Shown one piece after another: positions 50,301 to 61,149 of a DNA stretch of 64,000 nt (its first letter is position 1; every line of letters starts with the position of its first letter). Location of the stretch: positions 3,452,524 to 3,516,523 of the forward strand of contig CM030936.1 of NCBI GenBank assembly GCA_018136815.1, given 5' to 3'. Below the pieces are notes generated by a model. That model was not told the DNA's origin and searched no databases. It saw only the letters and a program-made list of their open reading frames with translations. This DNA is from Isochrysis galbana. Lineage: Eukaryota; Haptophyta; Isochrysidales; Isochrysidaceae. The translations under genes and the position numbers were made by a program.

Positions 50301-53300
50301 TTGTTGCGCCGCCTTTCCAACCTCTCCTCGACGAAGCACCTGCGTGTGCAACGCAAGGCAAAGCAGATCATTACCAACTGCCGCGACAACATCGCTGAAC
50401 AGAACAAGGAGCTCGTGCTGCCCGAGCTCAAGCGCATGGCCGCCGGTGAGATGTCCGGCGCCGACGAGCTCGCCGCCGTATCACGCATGGCGGCGCAGCT
50501 CAAACTTTGCCAGCCAAAGCTCCTCTCGATGATCGCCACATCGGACAAGGCGCTCAAGCGCGCCATCATCCGCGCGAGTGTGATGCTGTGGTACAAGCAA
50601 GGCGGCATGTCCAACGTTTCTTTCAAGACATATCTGCGTAAGGGAAAAGAGAAGTCGGCCGTCACATGGGAGTACACCTCCGAAGCCGGCGAGCCGCGCT
50701 TCGGCATCTTGCTCGCCTTCCAGACGACCGACGACCTCGAGGCCAATTTCGACGACCTATGCAAGCTTGCGCTCGAGGAGAAGCGCACCAAGGAGGACGG
50801 CGCTGCGCCCGCATCGCCAGCGCTCAACAAGCCCATGTCGCGCAACGCCTCGGCGCAGGCGCTCAAGGAGCTCGCCGCCTCGCCCACGCCTTCCTTTCCT
50901 GGCGCGGCCGAAGTGTGCTTGCACGTCCTCGTACTGGGCGAATACAAGCCGCTCGACGCCGACACCAAGCGCGGCCTCCCGCACAAGTCGTTCCGCCGCT
51001 CATACGCCTATGCGGTTATGGACGAGATGTCGACCTCCAAGATGTACGCCAAGCTGGTCTCAACCAAGGCGGGCTTCTTGCGGGCCAACTCGGTCGAGTC
51101 CGTCACGGTGATGTTGCCGCACTCGACCGTCTCGGACAACCTGAACTATGTCTCGATTTACAATTTTGTCGCGGCGCAGGCGTACGAAGAGCACAAGATC
51201 ACGCGCCACATTCTGCCGCCCGAGGCGACAATGCTCGAGCTCGGCCGCCTATCGAACTTCAACGTTGACCGCTGCTGGTTCCCCGACGCGCCGCACACCC
51301 ACGTTTACTTCGCCTCCGCCAAACAGCAGGCGCTCGACACGCGCCTCTTCGTGCGCGCTCTCCACTCGCGCGCGCCCGCCCTCGAGCGCGATGAGGCAGT
51401 CGAGAATTTGCGCTCGCTATGCACGTCTGAGATGGCTGTCACGCTGGCGACGCTCGAGCAGGCTATTGGCGACTCGCGCTACCAGATCACCGAGTCGAAC
51501 CACCTTTTCTTCCGCTCCACTTCGCCGCTCTGCCTGGCGCTGGACGAGGCGATCGCGATTGTTCGTGGGCTGCTGCCCACCCATCAGGCCAAGTTTGCCT
51601 CTCTCAAGGCGACAGAGCTTGAGCTGGTGCTACCGCTGTGGGACCCGACGACACCCAAGGTCGACCTTCCCGCGACTTCGCCGACGATTGCGCGCGTCAT
51701 CTGTCGGCTCGGCCCATCGGTCAGGATCGATACCTTTGAGGAGGTCTGCCTCGACGACGGCTCGCTCGGGTTGCGCCAGATACGCCCTGCGCAGAGCACA
51801 CGCGGCGCATCCTCCGAGCCTCCGGTAGCGCTCAAGCCGTACCCGCTGCTTTCCGTCATCGATCAGAAGCGCCTCAAGTGCCAGAAGCTTAGCACCACCT
51901 ACTGCTACGACTACATCCATCTGTTCGACATTGCGCTCGCCGCCGCGTGGGAGCGCGCCGCCGCCGCGGACCCCTCGCTCTCCGCGCCGTCGGAGAAGGT
52001 GGTGGCGACCGAGCTCGCCCTCTCGCCCGATGGGGCGCGCGTCGTCCCACTCGAGCACGCGCAGAAGCCGGGGTCCAATAAGATAGGCATGGTTGCCTGG
52101 AGTGTCACTCTCTACACGCCCGAGGTGCCTGGCGGCCGCACCATCGTCGTGATCGCCAACGACATCACGTTCGCGAATGGCGCCTTTGGCCCGCAGGAGG
52201 ACCTGGTTTACGAACGCGCCTCTCAGTACGCACGCGAACGTGGTGTGCCACGCATCTACATGGCCGCCAACGCCGGCGCGAAGTTCGGTCTCTCCGACGC
52301 AGTGAAGAAGTGCTTCCGCGTACAATGGGTCGGTGGCGACGACCCTTCCAAGGGTGTCTCCTACCTGTGGCTCACCGACAAGGACAAGGAGGCCCTCGGC
52401 GATGCGGTAGTTACTGAGCGTGTCGATGCCCCGCCCGTTGACGATGAAGATGAGGACGAGGCAGAGGAGCCGCCCGTCCGCCACCACAACAGGATTGTGG
52501 CTATTATCGGCCACGAGGAGGGCCTGGGCGTGGAGTCGCTCCAGGGCGCCGGTGCCATCGCCGCTGAGACGTCCATTGCCAACCGCGAAATCTTCACGCT
52601 CTCGTATTGCACTGCGCGCAACATTGGCATTGGGTCGTACGTCCTCCGCCTCGGCCAGCGCGTGATCCAGCAGCGCGACGCACCCATCATCCTCACCGGC
52701 TACGTGGCGCTCAACAAGCTGCTCGGCACGACCGTCTACGAGTCCAACCTCCAGCTAGGTGGCCCCGAGGTCATGGGCGGCAATGGTGTCTCCCACATGC
52801 TTGTCAAGGATGACCTCGAGGCTGTGCATAGAATCGTGCAGTGGCTTGGCTTTGTGCCCGTCAAAGTGGGCGCGCCGCTGCCGATCATCAAGATCACAGA
52901 CCCAATCGAGCGTACCGTCGACTACTTGCCTGAGAAGGGCATTCCGTACGACCCGCGTCTGCTACTCACCGGCGGTCTGAAAGACGGAGTTTACAAGTCG
53001 GGGCTGCTCGACCGCGACTCTTTCGTTGAGACGCTCTCGGACTGGGCGAAGACGGTCGTCATTGGCCGTGGCCGGCTCGGCGGCATGCCCATTGGCTGCA
53101 TCGTCACCGAGAACCGCCTCGTTGAAAAGGCTATCCTCGCCGACCCGGCCAACCTCGAATCGAAGCCGCAGGTACAGATGCAAGCCGGTCAGGTTTGGTT
53201 CCCTGACTCGGCCTACAAGACCGCCCAGGCTATCCAGGACTTCAACTCAGGCGAGGGCCTCCCACTACTCATCCTCGCCAACTGGCGTGGCTTCTCGGGC

Positions 53301-54079
53301 GGCCGCAAGGACATGTTCGAGGAGGTGCTCAAATTTGGCTCTTTCATCGTCGACCAGCTCACACAGTTCCGTCAACCCATTTCGGTATACATTCCGCCCT
53401 TCTGCGAGATTCGCGGTGGCGCGTGGGTCGTCATTGACTCTAAGATCAACCCGGCCTTCATGGAGATGTATGCCTCGGAAACGGCGCGCGGCGGCGTGCT
53501 CGAGCCCGCCGGTATCGCGGAGATCAAGTTCCGCAAGCCGGATGTACTCAAGGCGATGACGCGCATTGATAAGCAGTTGCAGTGGATGAGCATGAACGAG
53601 GCGACCGGCGTAGTGCGCGCCGAGGACATCGAGCAGCGTAAGACGGAGCTCCTCCCCTACTACCAGCCCCTCGGAGAGCTCATTTCGGACCTCCACGACC
53701 GGCCTGAGCGTATGCTCGCCAAGGTTCGCCAGCTGCCTGCATCGACCTATGTGCTAGTGCGCGCGAGTCGAGCCTTGGGTCCTTGTATCGCTCTATGGTT
53801 GTGTCGGCCAGCCACTGAGAATGCTCACGCCTTTCCACTCCCGTCTCTCAGGGCGTCATTCGCTCCATCGTCCCGTGGCACAACTCACGCTCCTTCTTCT
53901 ATTGGCGCATGCGCCGCCGCGTGCGAGAGGAGGAACTCGTCCGTGAGCTCCAAGCGATTAAGGCGGCTGAGGGTTCGTCGATGACCCACGACGAGGCCCT
54001 TGCTCAGGTGCACGAGAAGCTCCCCGCCGACGCTCTCAAGGACGACAAGCGCTGCCTTGAGATGCTCCTGTCCGCATGA
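47338..54079 (+). CDS. ACC1: Homomeric (multidomain) acetyl-CoA carboxylase
   Basis: Three exons: 47338-48093, 48195-53723, 53852-54079. Introns of 101 and 128 nt (both phase 0) begin GTACCG and GTTCGC. The product is 2170 aa, a usual length for eukaryotic ACC. It carboxylates acetyl-CoA to malonyl-CoA with ATP and bicarbonate, the committed step of fatty-acid synthesis. Biotin carboxylase comes first (ILVANNGMAAAKF; ATP-grasp loop IKASEGGGGKGVRMA near 215; ELNPRLQVEHPVTEG near 340). Then comes the biotin carrier motif EMEVMKM with biotinyl Lys686, a long central region, and the carboxyltransferase (NKIGMVAWSVTLYTPEVPGG near 1545, GGNGVSHML near 1780, ANWRGFSGGRKDMFEEVLKF near 1950). The N-terminus MGSPEQQYEAF has no signal or transit peptide, which suggests a cytosolic isoform. 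The sequence is intact throughout. Confidence 0.97.
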
Positions 54080-54829
54080 TCGCTCTGTGGCCACTCCGGA
54101 GGGCAAGCGGGGCGATTTACACGTTGTGAAACCTGATATCAACAGGGGCGGCAAACGCCCGACCATGCGGACCGCAACGTCGCCTACCGCACGAGCCCAC
54201 TGTGTTGGCTGACCGTGACGAGCAACGTTCCCCCTTTACTGCAGCGCCGGCGAGCTTCAATCCCCCCCCCCCCCCCCCCCGCATGCAACCTCGCGGTCGA
54301 TAGAGCATGGTACTGGAGCACCCGCTCTATCTATTCGCACGATTGTTGGCCGTTCTCGATGAGGCCATCTAGTACCTAGAATCGCACGTCTCGCCTCGAC
54401 ACTTCCGCTAGAGGGCTATTACGCGGGATGTGGCCCGGTGGCCGTCGGATCCATTGCCCCCCCCCCCCCCCAATCCACACATCTCGCGTGATCGGCCTTC
54501 GCTTGGACGAGGCGTCCGCCGCTGGCCTGCCCGCCACGCCGGCTGGCTTTCGACGAGCCATGCAGCGCATGGTGGCGGGCTACCCACCCCCGATCTATCT
54601 ATTGAGATTTCCTGTCCCGTTGCCTACCCCCCTCTGCATGCGCATGTAAAGATGATATATAACAAGAGTGCGTGCCGCTATTGCCATACTAAAATCTGAA
54701 GATTCGGGGTTCCACAAGCAGACGCGGTACTAACGACCATTCAATCGACACCGCCATTACAGCCTCTAGTCTCTAGTTCCCCAACTATCAACTAGAGCTA
54801 CATGTCGGTAAAAAAAAGCAGGGGGCTTT
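54080..54829. other. Spacer downstream of ACC
   Basis: C runs at 54264-54281 and 54458-54471. A fragment TAAAATCTGAAGATTCGGGG at 54689-54708 matches the family J terminus. No convincing ORF. Confidence 0.5.
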
Positions 54830-55000
54830 ATTGCAACTACTGAAAAGGATGGGGCTGCATTTTTGACTGTGGCTGCGGCGCAATACCCAATAAACCTATA
54901 GGGGGCCACCTGCCACCACGGAAATCTTCGCCAAGAAATGGTGAGATTCGACCGCCCCTCCTCTCCCCGCGCCCTCACGTCGCCACGCGCGCTCACGCTC
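54830..55000 (+). repeat. Family I, copy 2
   Basis: Matches the reverse complement of 29092-29300 (GGGCTGCATTTTTGAC, GGGGGCCACCTGCCACCA, AATCTTCGCCAAGAAATGGT, CGCGCGCTCACGCTCTATCT). Confidence 0.7.
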
Positions 55001-55137
55001 TATCTACCTCTAACTAAACCATTTGCCATTTGCGGTTTGCGGTCGTGCCCACGGGGGCAGTGGCAATGGCGGCACAGTATGGCGCATAGGCGTGCGTGCA
55101 TCAAGTTTTAATGTGAGTAGTATTAAAGCATAAAAAA

Positions 55138-55520
55138 CTTCATAAGATTCTTACCGCACTCGCGGCGAATGGAACCCCTACCTACCCCTACCTACTACCT
55201 ACACGTAGTATACTTTCTATCCCCACTCCTCCGGCCCTTCCCCCCCGCCATCAGGCGGCTCCCCCCGTGCACTACTAGGGGGGTCGGGGTGAAGGGCTTA
55301 GATATGGTCCGGTGGCCTGCGCCCCCCCCCCCCCCCCCCCGGTGATCCGTTCCCCCCTTCCTCCTATGCCTACCGGGTTGGGGCTGGCGGCGGCCTTAGA
55401 CCCGACTTTTCTTGTACTACAAATAGTGCGGGTGCGGGACTTACCCACCCCCTTCTCCGCGCTCTCTCTCCCCTCTCCTGCAGGCACGCGCGATGGCGTG
55501 CCTGCGACAGGCCTGCAGCC
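55138..55520 (+). repeat. Family H, copy 3
   Basis: Closely follows 26345-26800, including CTTACCGCACTCGCGGCG, CTACACGTAGTATACTTTCT, the CCATCAGGCGGCTCCCCC block, GTGCACTACTAGGGGG, the C run (55322-55340) and GCGACAGGCCTGCAGCCG. Confidence 0.8.
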
Positions 55521-56303
55521 GCCCATGGCGACCCCATGAGGCTCTTGGAGGCCAGCTCACTCAGGGGGCAGAGGAGGCTGGGGCTGGGCCCTGGCCTCCC
55601 CTACCTCTCCCTCGCTGGCGCTCCTGAGCCTCAGGGGTCCCCAATATGCACTTGTCTGCTTGTCGAATAGGGTGGGAGGAGGGGTTGGAGCGATGGGCTG
55701 GCCACGACAGGCTAGGACGCACGAGGAAGGCAAGCCTGCCAGTGAGAGAGTGCGTCAGTCCCCTCGGCCCGTTTGCGAATGCAAACGGGTCTCGTTTCTC
55801 ACCACAGCTCCATCGGGGGGGGGTGCCCTCTCCCTCGTTCCATTCTCTTCCGCCCCGGTCCCTGCGGCGCGTCGCCATGCGGCGCACCACGGCTTGCTCT
55901 CAGAGGTCCTTCAAGGGCGCCCAGAAGGCCAGCAGGGGCAGCTCAGGGGCAGTGGAGGCTAGCTAGGGCTCAGCCCCTGGCCCCCCCTGCCTCTCCCTCG
56001 CTCGCCTCGCTAGCCTTGCGTGCCGCCCTGAGTCCCCTGTCTGCCGGGCGACCAGGGATGGGGGGGGGGGTCAGTACGAGAGCTGGCCCATGCGGTCCTG
56101 GGAGTGCGGCTCGCGGCCCGCGCCCACGCGCCCACTAGGGCTCTGGGCTAGAATGATGATTGCCCAGCCCCTGCCCAGCCCCCAGCCCCTGCCAGAGAGC
56201 AGGGGCTGAGGTTGAATGTACGGGCCCACCCCGGGGGGTGTCCGCGATGGAGAGAGGGGGGCGCGAGGCCCCCATTGACCCCCACTTATGAAAGTAGGTT
56301 GCG
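55520..56303 (-). repeat. Family D, copy 4
   Basis: Shares GCCCGTTTGCGAATGCAAAC, CGTCGCCATGCGGCGCACC, the GCTCAGCCCCTGGCCCCC block and the terminal CCCACTTATGAAAGTAGG with the other copies. It abuts family H on the left, as the related families do at 26.8 kb and 33 kb. Confidence 0.75.
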
Positions 56304-56424
56304 GGTTATCTTAACTAATTTTATGGCCAGTCGGAATCTATTTCGCCGTCAAAAGTCGGAGGAGGGAGGGCAGGGTGTCTGGCCCTAACTAAGAAGTTTT
56401 TTCTTTGAAGAGCCACGTGCCACG

Positions 56425-56640
56425 TATATTAAAAAAAAATTCTGAAGATTCGGGGCTACTCGCCTACTAGCTATGGGTCTCTCCTTTGCCTTTGCTAACT
56501 ACAACGCCCTTAGCTTCCCTCCCTCCACCTCTTCCCCTGCCCCCCTTCTTTCCTTTTTCTTCGGTTTCCGGGGTCCGGCCTCGGTGCACTAACTACCTGA
56601 GGCCTGGTTCGGAGTGTGGGGTCCGGGCAGGCCTTTTGAG
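56425..56640 (-). repeat. Family J, copy 4
   Basis: Begins AAAAAAAAATTCTGAAGATT. It continues with the CCCTCCACCTCTTCCCCTGC block and GGTTTCCGGGGTCCGG, then GGTTCGGAGTGTGGGG, in the order expected for the reverse complement of 9190-9606 and 21990-22330. Confidence 0.65.
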
Positions 56641-56849
56641 TTTGTCGATATTGCCGTGTGTGTCTATCCGTCTACGTTTTGTTTGTTTTAGTTAAGTCCG
56701 GGTTCTAATGTCTCTAGTGTCAGTTTTGGATGGCGTGCCAAAGCTTCAATTGCTTTGGTTGTCTTGCTCCTTGATCTCCTCGACGGCGTGTACGGTCCCC
56801 AGCCTGGTGGTCGAGAGCCACGTATATTATCTCCTGAGATAGGCTAGAG

Positions 56850-57760
56850 GCTAGAATGGGCGCGTCCTTCGTGGTCGTGTTGTCCTCCGAGAGAACTGGG
56901 TGTGGGGCGTCCTACTCGACCCGATCGAATAGAGCCGGGATGTCCCCGCTCGAGTGCTTCGGGGTGAACCTCTGAAAAAACTGTTTCGTGACTAATTCTA
57001 ATTCTAATTCTTCCGCTCTTATAATTTTCCCCGCAAGCGACGGCGGAGGGTCGTAGGTTCTCCGTTTGTCGATCACTTTCTCGTTGAGTTCTCGCAGCGT
57101 GCCGCCGCTTGTTCGCCCCGGGAGGTTTCGCATTTGGTTCTCCCTGCCTTTGGCCAGCGCGTCGATTTCTTCGTGGACGTAGGTCGGTTTCTTCTTTCTT
57201 TCGACCGTTAGCGCTAAGAGTAGGAAGGCCGTTTTATGTTTTGTTTGCGTCCATTTTTCCATTTCGCCGCCTTGGCTTGTTCGGGGTTCTCCCGATTCCG
57301 CATATTGCCGTTTCCAGAGCTGGTTAATATATACTACTATATGGTTAATTATCATTTTGTTTGATAACCTCCGGTTCCGATTCTTCTGTTCTTCTAGGAT
57401 TTCCGGCGGGTTATTGATGCGAGCCTCTATTAGGGTCGCCCTCTGGGGAGTGGCCGTGGAGAAGGTCGCAACCACCGGGTGGTGATCCGAGACCGCTGTG
57501 CCCGTAAAGAGGCGGAGGTCTATATGCGACAATTGTCATCTCCATCTCCATGCCCATGCCCATGCCGAGTAGTAGTTAGCTGCGTAGATTCTATCGATCC
57601 TAGTGTGTGTCAAGTGTCCGCATCTCGTAAAACTTCGTGAAAGATTCGGGTTTACCAAAATTTGGACGTCCGTGAGTCCATGGGCGGCCAGCGCCCTAGT
57701 GAGGAGTCTGCCTCCGATGCTGGCGTATGATCCGGCCCCTTGCAAAGACATAAATAAAAG
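56850..57760 (-). pseudogene. LINE ORF2 endonuclease fragment related to family A
   Basis: On the minus strand: GAGSYASIGGRLLTRALAAH, LTDVQILVNPNL, HTRIDRIYAANYYSAW, then an insertion of short repeats (ATGGGC twice, ATGGAG twice), IDLRLFTGTAVSDHHPVVAT, VIDKRRTYDPPPSLAGKIIR, FTPKHSSGDIPAL. A TAG (56914-56912) stands where family A has Trp, after which SEDNTTTKDAPILAS continues to about 56850. It is truncated at both ends relative to 40375-41889 and shifted in frame by the repeat expansion near 57540. Less GC-rich codon use marks it as a diverged relative. Confidence 0.85.
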
Positions 57761-57816
57761 TCACACGATAGTTTCACCGCATAGAAGTTAGAAGCGCGTG
57801 TCTTGCGGCGCGCGCG

Positions 57817-59775
57817 ATGCATTCCTTCCGGAGGGACGGCGCCGGCTGCTCCCCAGTTCCTCCGCAGCCAGCGCCAGTCCCACGTGAGAACTGGCGCGCG
57901 GGCGAGTGTCACGAGGCGCGACCGACCGATCGGCGCATTGAGGCGCTGGGAGAGAGGGTGGTGCCGCCTCAGAAGCGGCCGAGAGCAAGGGAGGAGAGGT
58001 GGTCTGTGGCCCCTTGGAGGGACGAGGAGAGGGGAGGAAAGGGGCTGGGGCGCGTGACTAGGACGGCTGAGGACGGGCCGACGCGGCAGGAGGAACGGCC
58101 GCTCCTCGCAGCCGCGGCGCATCTGGGAGCCAGTCAGACACCTGTATCGTCACACAGCGGTATGGGCACGGGTGCCCCAGCACCACAGGATGGTCCAGCC
58201 GATGGATGGCCCACCACGGATAGGCGCACCGGCGCCGCCTCCTTCACCCCTGCCTCTCACGCGCCGCCAGTTACTGCCGCCCCCACCCTTCTGACACAAG
58301 AGGCAAGCACTGCGCCTGCTCCTGCAACCGCCCCCGTGCCTGCTCCCTTGCACTACGAGCGAGAGCGGGACGACTCACAGAAAACAGCAGGCTTCCACAA
58401 TTCGGTGGCCGGAAATGGAAACTTCGCCAGATCTAGCACAGGCGGCTGGTCGAAGAGCAGTCACAGGGGAGGTAGTGGTCCCATTTCGCACCTTCCTCTC
58501 AGATCGCGCTGGTTATCTGAGCATCATGGTCGCAAGACTGAGCAAAGAACCAGTTCGCCGTCCCGTGGTGCCGGTGCAACTGAATCGGCATGCGAACGCG
58601 CGCCAGCGGTGAAGGCGGCGTGTGACGGCGCGCCAGTGGCAAAGGCAGCTTGCGAGGGCGCAGCAGCGGCAAAGACGACAAGTGAGGGCGCCCCGACGGC
58701 AAAAGCCGGGTTTGAGGACGCGCCAATGGCGAAGGGGGCGTGCGAAGGCACTCCGGCGGTGAAAAGGGCGTGCGAGATTGCTGCAACTGCGAAAAGGGCG
58801 TGTCAGATTGCTCCAACTGCGAAAAGGGCGTGTGAGGGCATTCCAGCAGTGGAGGAAGTGTGTGATGGTGCTCCAACGCCGAAGGGGGCGTACGAGGGCG
58901 CTCCAGCGGCGGAGGGGTCGTGCGAGGGCGCTCCAGCGGCGGAGGGGTCGTGCGAGGGCGCTCTAGTGGCAAAGGAGCCATACGAGAGCGCGCTAGTGGC
59001 CAAGGGGGCGTGCACGGGCGCGCTTGCGGCCAATGGGGCATGCGAGAGCGCGCCAGCGGCGAGTGTGGCGAGTGATGCCGCGCCAACAGCATCAGTGACT
59101 TCGCATGATAGCTCAGGAGCAACTGACGAATTACCCTCCACTCGGCGAGCTTCTCGTCCTGTTGCCGCAACCCAAGGAGAGACGGCTATGGCATCTAGTG
59201 GGGCATTCGCCAAAAGCTGGTGGGAGAGTAGATCCTCCGCAGAGTCATTCGAACAGGATACTCTGCATACACAGTGCACGCTCCACGCGCCAGCAGAAGC
59301 TCTCGACGCAGGGTGGCCACATGACAGTTGCAAGGGTACAGTAGAAGCAAATGTCAAGTGTGCAATGGTTCCAATCTATCCCGACAGTCGTTCCACAACT
59401 GCAGCTCCGGATGCTAGTGAGATGTCAAGGTCGAAGAAGCGTGCACACTTGATGGACGGTGACAGCAGACGGGGCCCCTCGTGTGCGAAACGGCGTGCTT
59501 TCTCATCCGAGCCTGATGAGGGCGTTGCCTGCGGGGATGACGTGGTCCGCAAATTTGGGAAAGATAGGAGCGCTAGCGTGGGCGGTGGTGCGGGCAGCAA
59601 ATCCGTCACGACTGTTCAGGAGGCACAGCGAGCTTACCGTGAGGCGATCGTCGAGCGCGGCGCACTCATAGAACTCTCAGCACCTGAGCTGAGTGAGCTG
59701 CATTCGGCACATCTAGAGATGTTGGAGGTCATCCAAGACGCACAGTGGAGATTGATGGAGGGCGACCCGGGGTAA
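57817..59775 (+). CDS. 652-aa ORF with 17 decapeptide repeats, function unknown
   Basis: ATG at 57817, TAA at 59773. Residues 1-250 are disordered (Pro/Ala/Arg-rich). Residues 258-427 are 17 consecutive ten-residue units of the type ACEGAPAAKG, with conserved Cys/acidic and Lys positions; none is an exact copy of the consensus throughout. Residues 428-580 are Ser/Thr-rich with a basic patch (MSRSKKRAHL, CAKRRAFSSEPDEG) that could be a nuclear localisation signal. The C-terminal 65 residues form a likely helical domain (VQEAQRAYREAIVERGALIE then LSAPELSELHSAHLEMLEVI). No family recognised. No other frame resembles protein, and the repeats keep register in this frame only, so I favour a real gene. 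It starts just right of a LINE fragment. Confidence 0.55.
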   Translation: MHSFRRDGAGCSPVPPQPAPVPRENWRAGECHEARPTDRRIEALGERVVPPQKRPRAREERWSVAPWRDEERGGKGLGRVTRTAEDGPTRQEERPLLAAAAHLGASQTPVSSHSGMGTGAPAPQDGPADGWPTTDRRTGAASFTPASHAPPVTAAPTLLTQEASTAPAPATAPVPAPLHYERERDDSQKTAGFHNSVAGNGNFARSSTGGWSKSSHRGGSGPISHLPLRSRWLSEHHGRKTEQRTSSPSRGAGATESACERAPAVKAACDGAPVAKAACEGAAAAKTTSEGAPTAKAGFEDAPMAKGACEGTPAVKRACEIAATAKRACQIAPTAKRACEGIPAVEEVCDGAPTPKGAYEGAPAAEGSCEGAPAAEGSCEGALVAKEPYESALVAKGACTGALAANGACESAPAASVASDAAPTASVTSHDSSGATDELPSTRRASRPVAATQGETAMASSGAFAKSWWESRSSAESFEQDTLHTQCTLHAPAEALDAGWPHDSCKGTVEANVKCAMVPIYPDSRSTTAAPDASEMSRSKKRAHLMDGDSRRGPSCAKRRAFSSEPDEGVACGDDVVRKFGKDRSASVGGGAGSKSVTTVQEAQRAYREAIVERGALIELSAPELSELHSAHLEMLEVIQDAQWRLMEGDPG

Positions 59776-61149
59776 TGCCTGCGGACTATGAGTGGCGTCG
59801 CTAGTGCCGCGTGCCGCGCAGGCACTAGAGCTTCTGATGGCGGTCAGTGGGCGGTTAGTGGGCTGCCTGTAGATGGAGACGATGGAACGTGCACGATGAT
59901 ACGCGTCTTAGAGGCGCCTTCGCCGACGCTCCTATATGCGCCAGCGGAATGCATATGATGAACAGACGACTACATGCATAGCTCCGAAAGTTCATGCTGC
60001 ACAAATGTGCTTCCAGGCCCGGCCAATTGAATTTGAGAAGCAGGCAAGACTGAGACGTGGATGGTGTCTGTTGTTGCCATTTCACTTATTGCACTTGAGA
60101 GCATCTGTGATGCCCCACTTTCCACTTTCGCAATCTAAACTTCTATTGACCAGGTGCTGCGCAACTAAGTTTTTACTTTTTATATTGAGTTCACAATGGG
60201 GAGGCGCCTCGTGCCGTCTTTATCGGGCCCTAGTCCCCTCCAGGGGAGCCCGTCATTCACCCGCATGCTCTGCTATCTAACATAAGCTGAGCGCAAAGCA
60301 CTCAACGCGCCACTCGCCACTCTAACACTTCGGTCCCAGTGGCCAGTGGGCGCGATTCATGATTCATGAGGCCCACACTCCAAGCTAGGCCGGCTTGGGC
60401 CTGCTCTCATGGATCATGGACTCCCCCCCTTCCCCCCCATCCTGCCGCCACGCATACAGGGGCCTTTCTTTGGGATGCATCCATGAGCCTGACGAGGTGT
60501 GCAAGTGTAGGGGACGAGGGGAGAGGCAAGGAGGGGGGGGGAAAGAAGGTGAAGGTGCAACCTGAGCTGAACAATCAAGATGGAGGTCCAGTTCCAGTTC
60601 TACCAGTTAATTGTTAATTTTTCTCCCTACCCCGCCCCATTTTGGGATAAAAAACCTGTTAATATTCTCGCCTCACGCGTGGCACTGGAGTACGCTTTCG
60701 TAGCCACGCCCATTCCCCTTCCTCACCCTCACTACCCGCCTTGCGGCAACTCCCCTCGTGCTCTACTTACTTAGCTAGGGGCTCAGGTCGTGGGGGGGGA
60801 CTTGAGTTGAGCGGGGTGCACTTCCCCCCAGTGGTATGTTCTTGCCTTCCTCCTGTGCCGCCGAGTGACTTGTTTGTTCTAGATACGTCGTGGGTTTCCG
60901 TCGCTGTTGTGTTGCTGTTCGTTCCATGACAGTTGACGGTCACATGTCCCATTTTGGGGTAAAAATATAGCAGCACTAGCACCCACAATTTGGAGAGCCG
61001 AACGGCAACTCACCACCCCTCACTTTCATTTCGATGACTCCTCCTTTCGCGCGCATTGGGCCGCTCAGAAGTCAAAAGGTGCAGCTTCTATGAATTTGTG
61101 AATGTGCAACATGAACCTATTTATAGTCCATTTTTCTTTTCCACCCCCA
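59776..61149. other. Spacer
   Basis: Mixed composition, short G runs near 60530-60540 and 60790-60800. Open frames up to 114 codons without domains or coding bias. No repeats matched elsewhere in the window except a weak GGGATAAAAA / GGGGTAAAAA similarity (60645, 60956). Nothing called. Confidence 0.5.
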
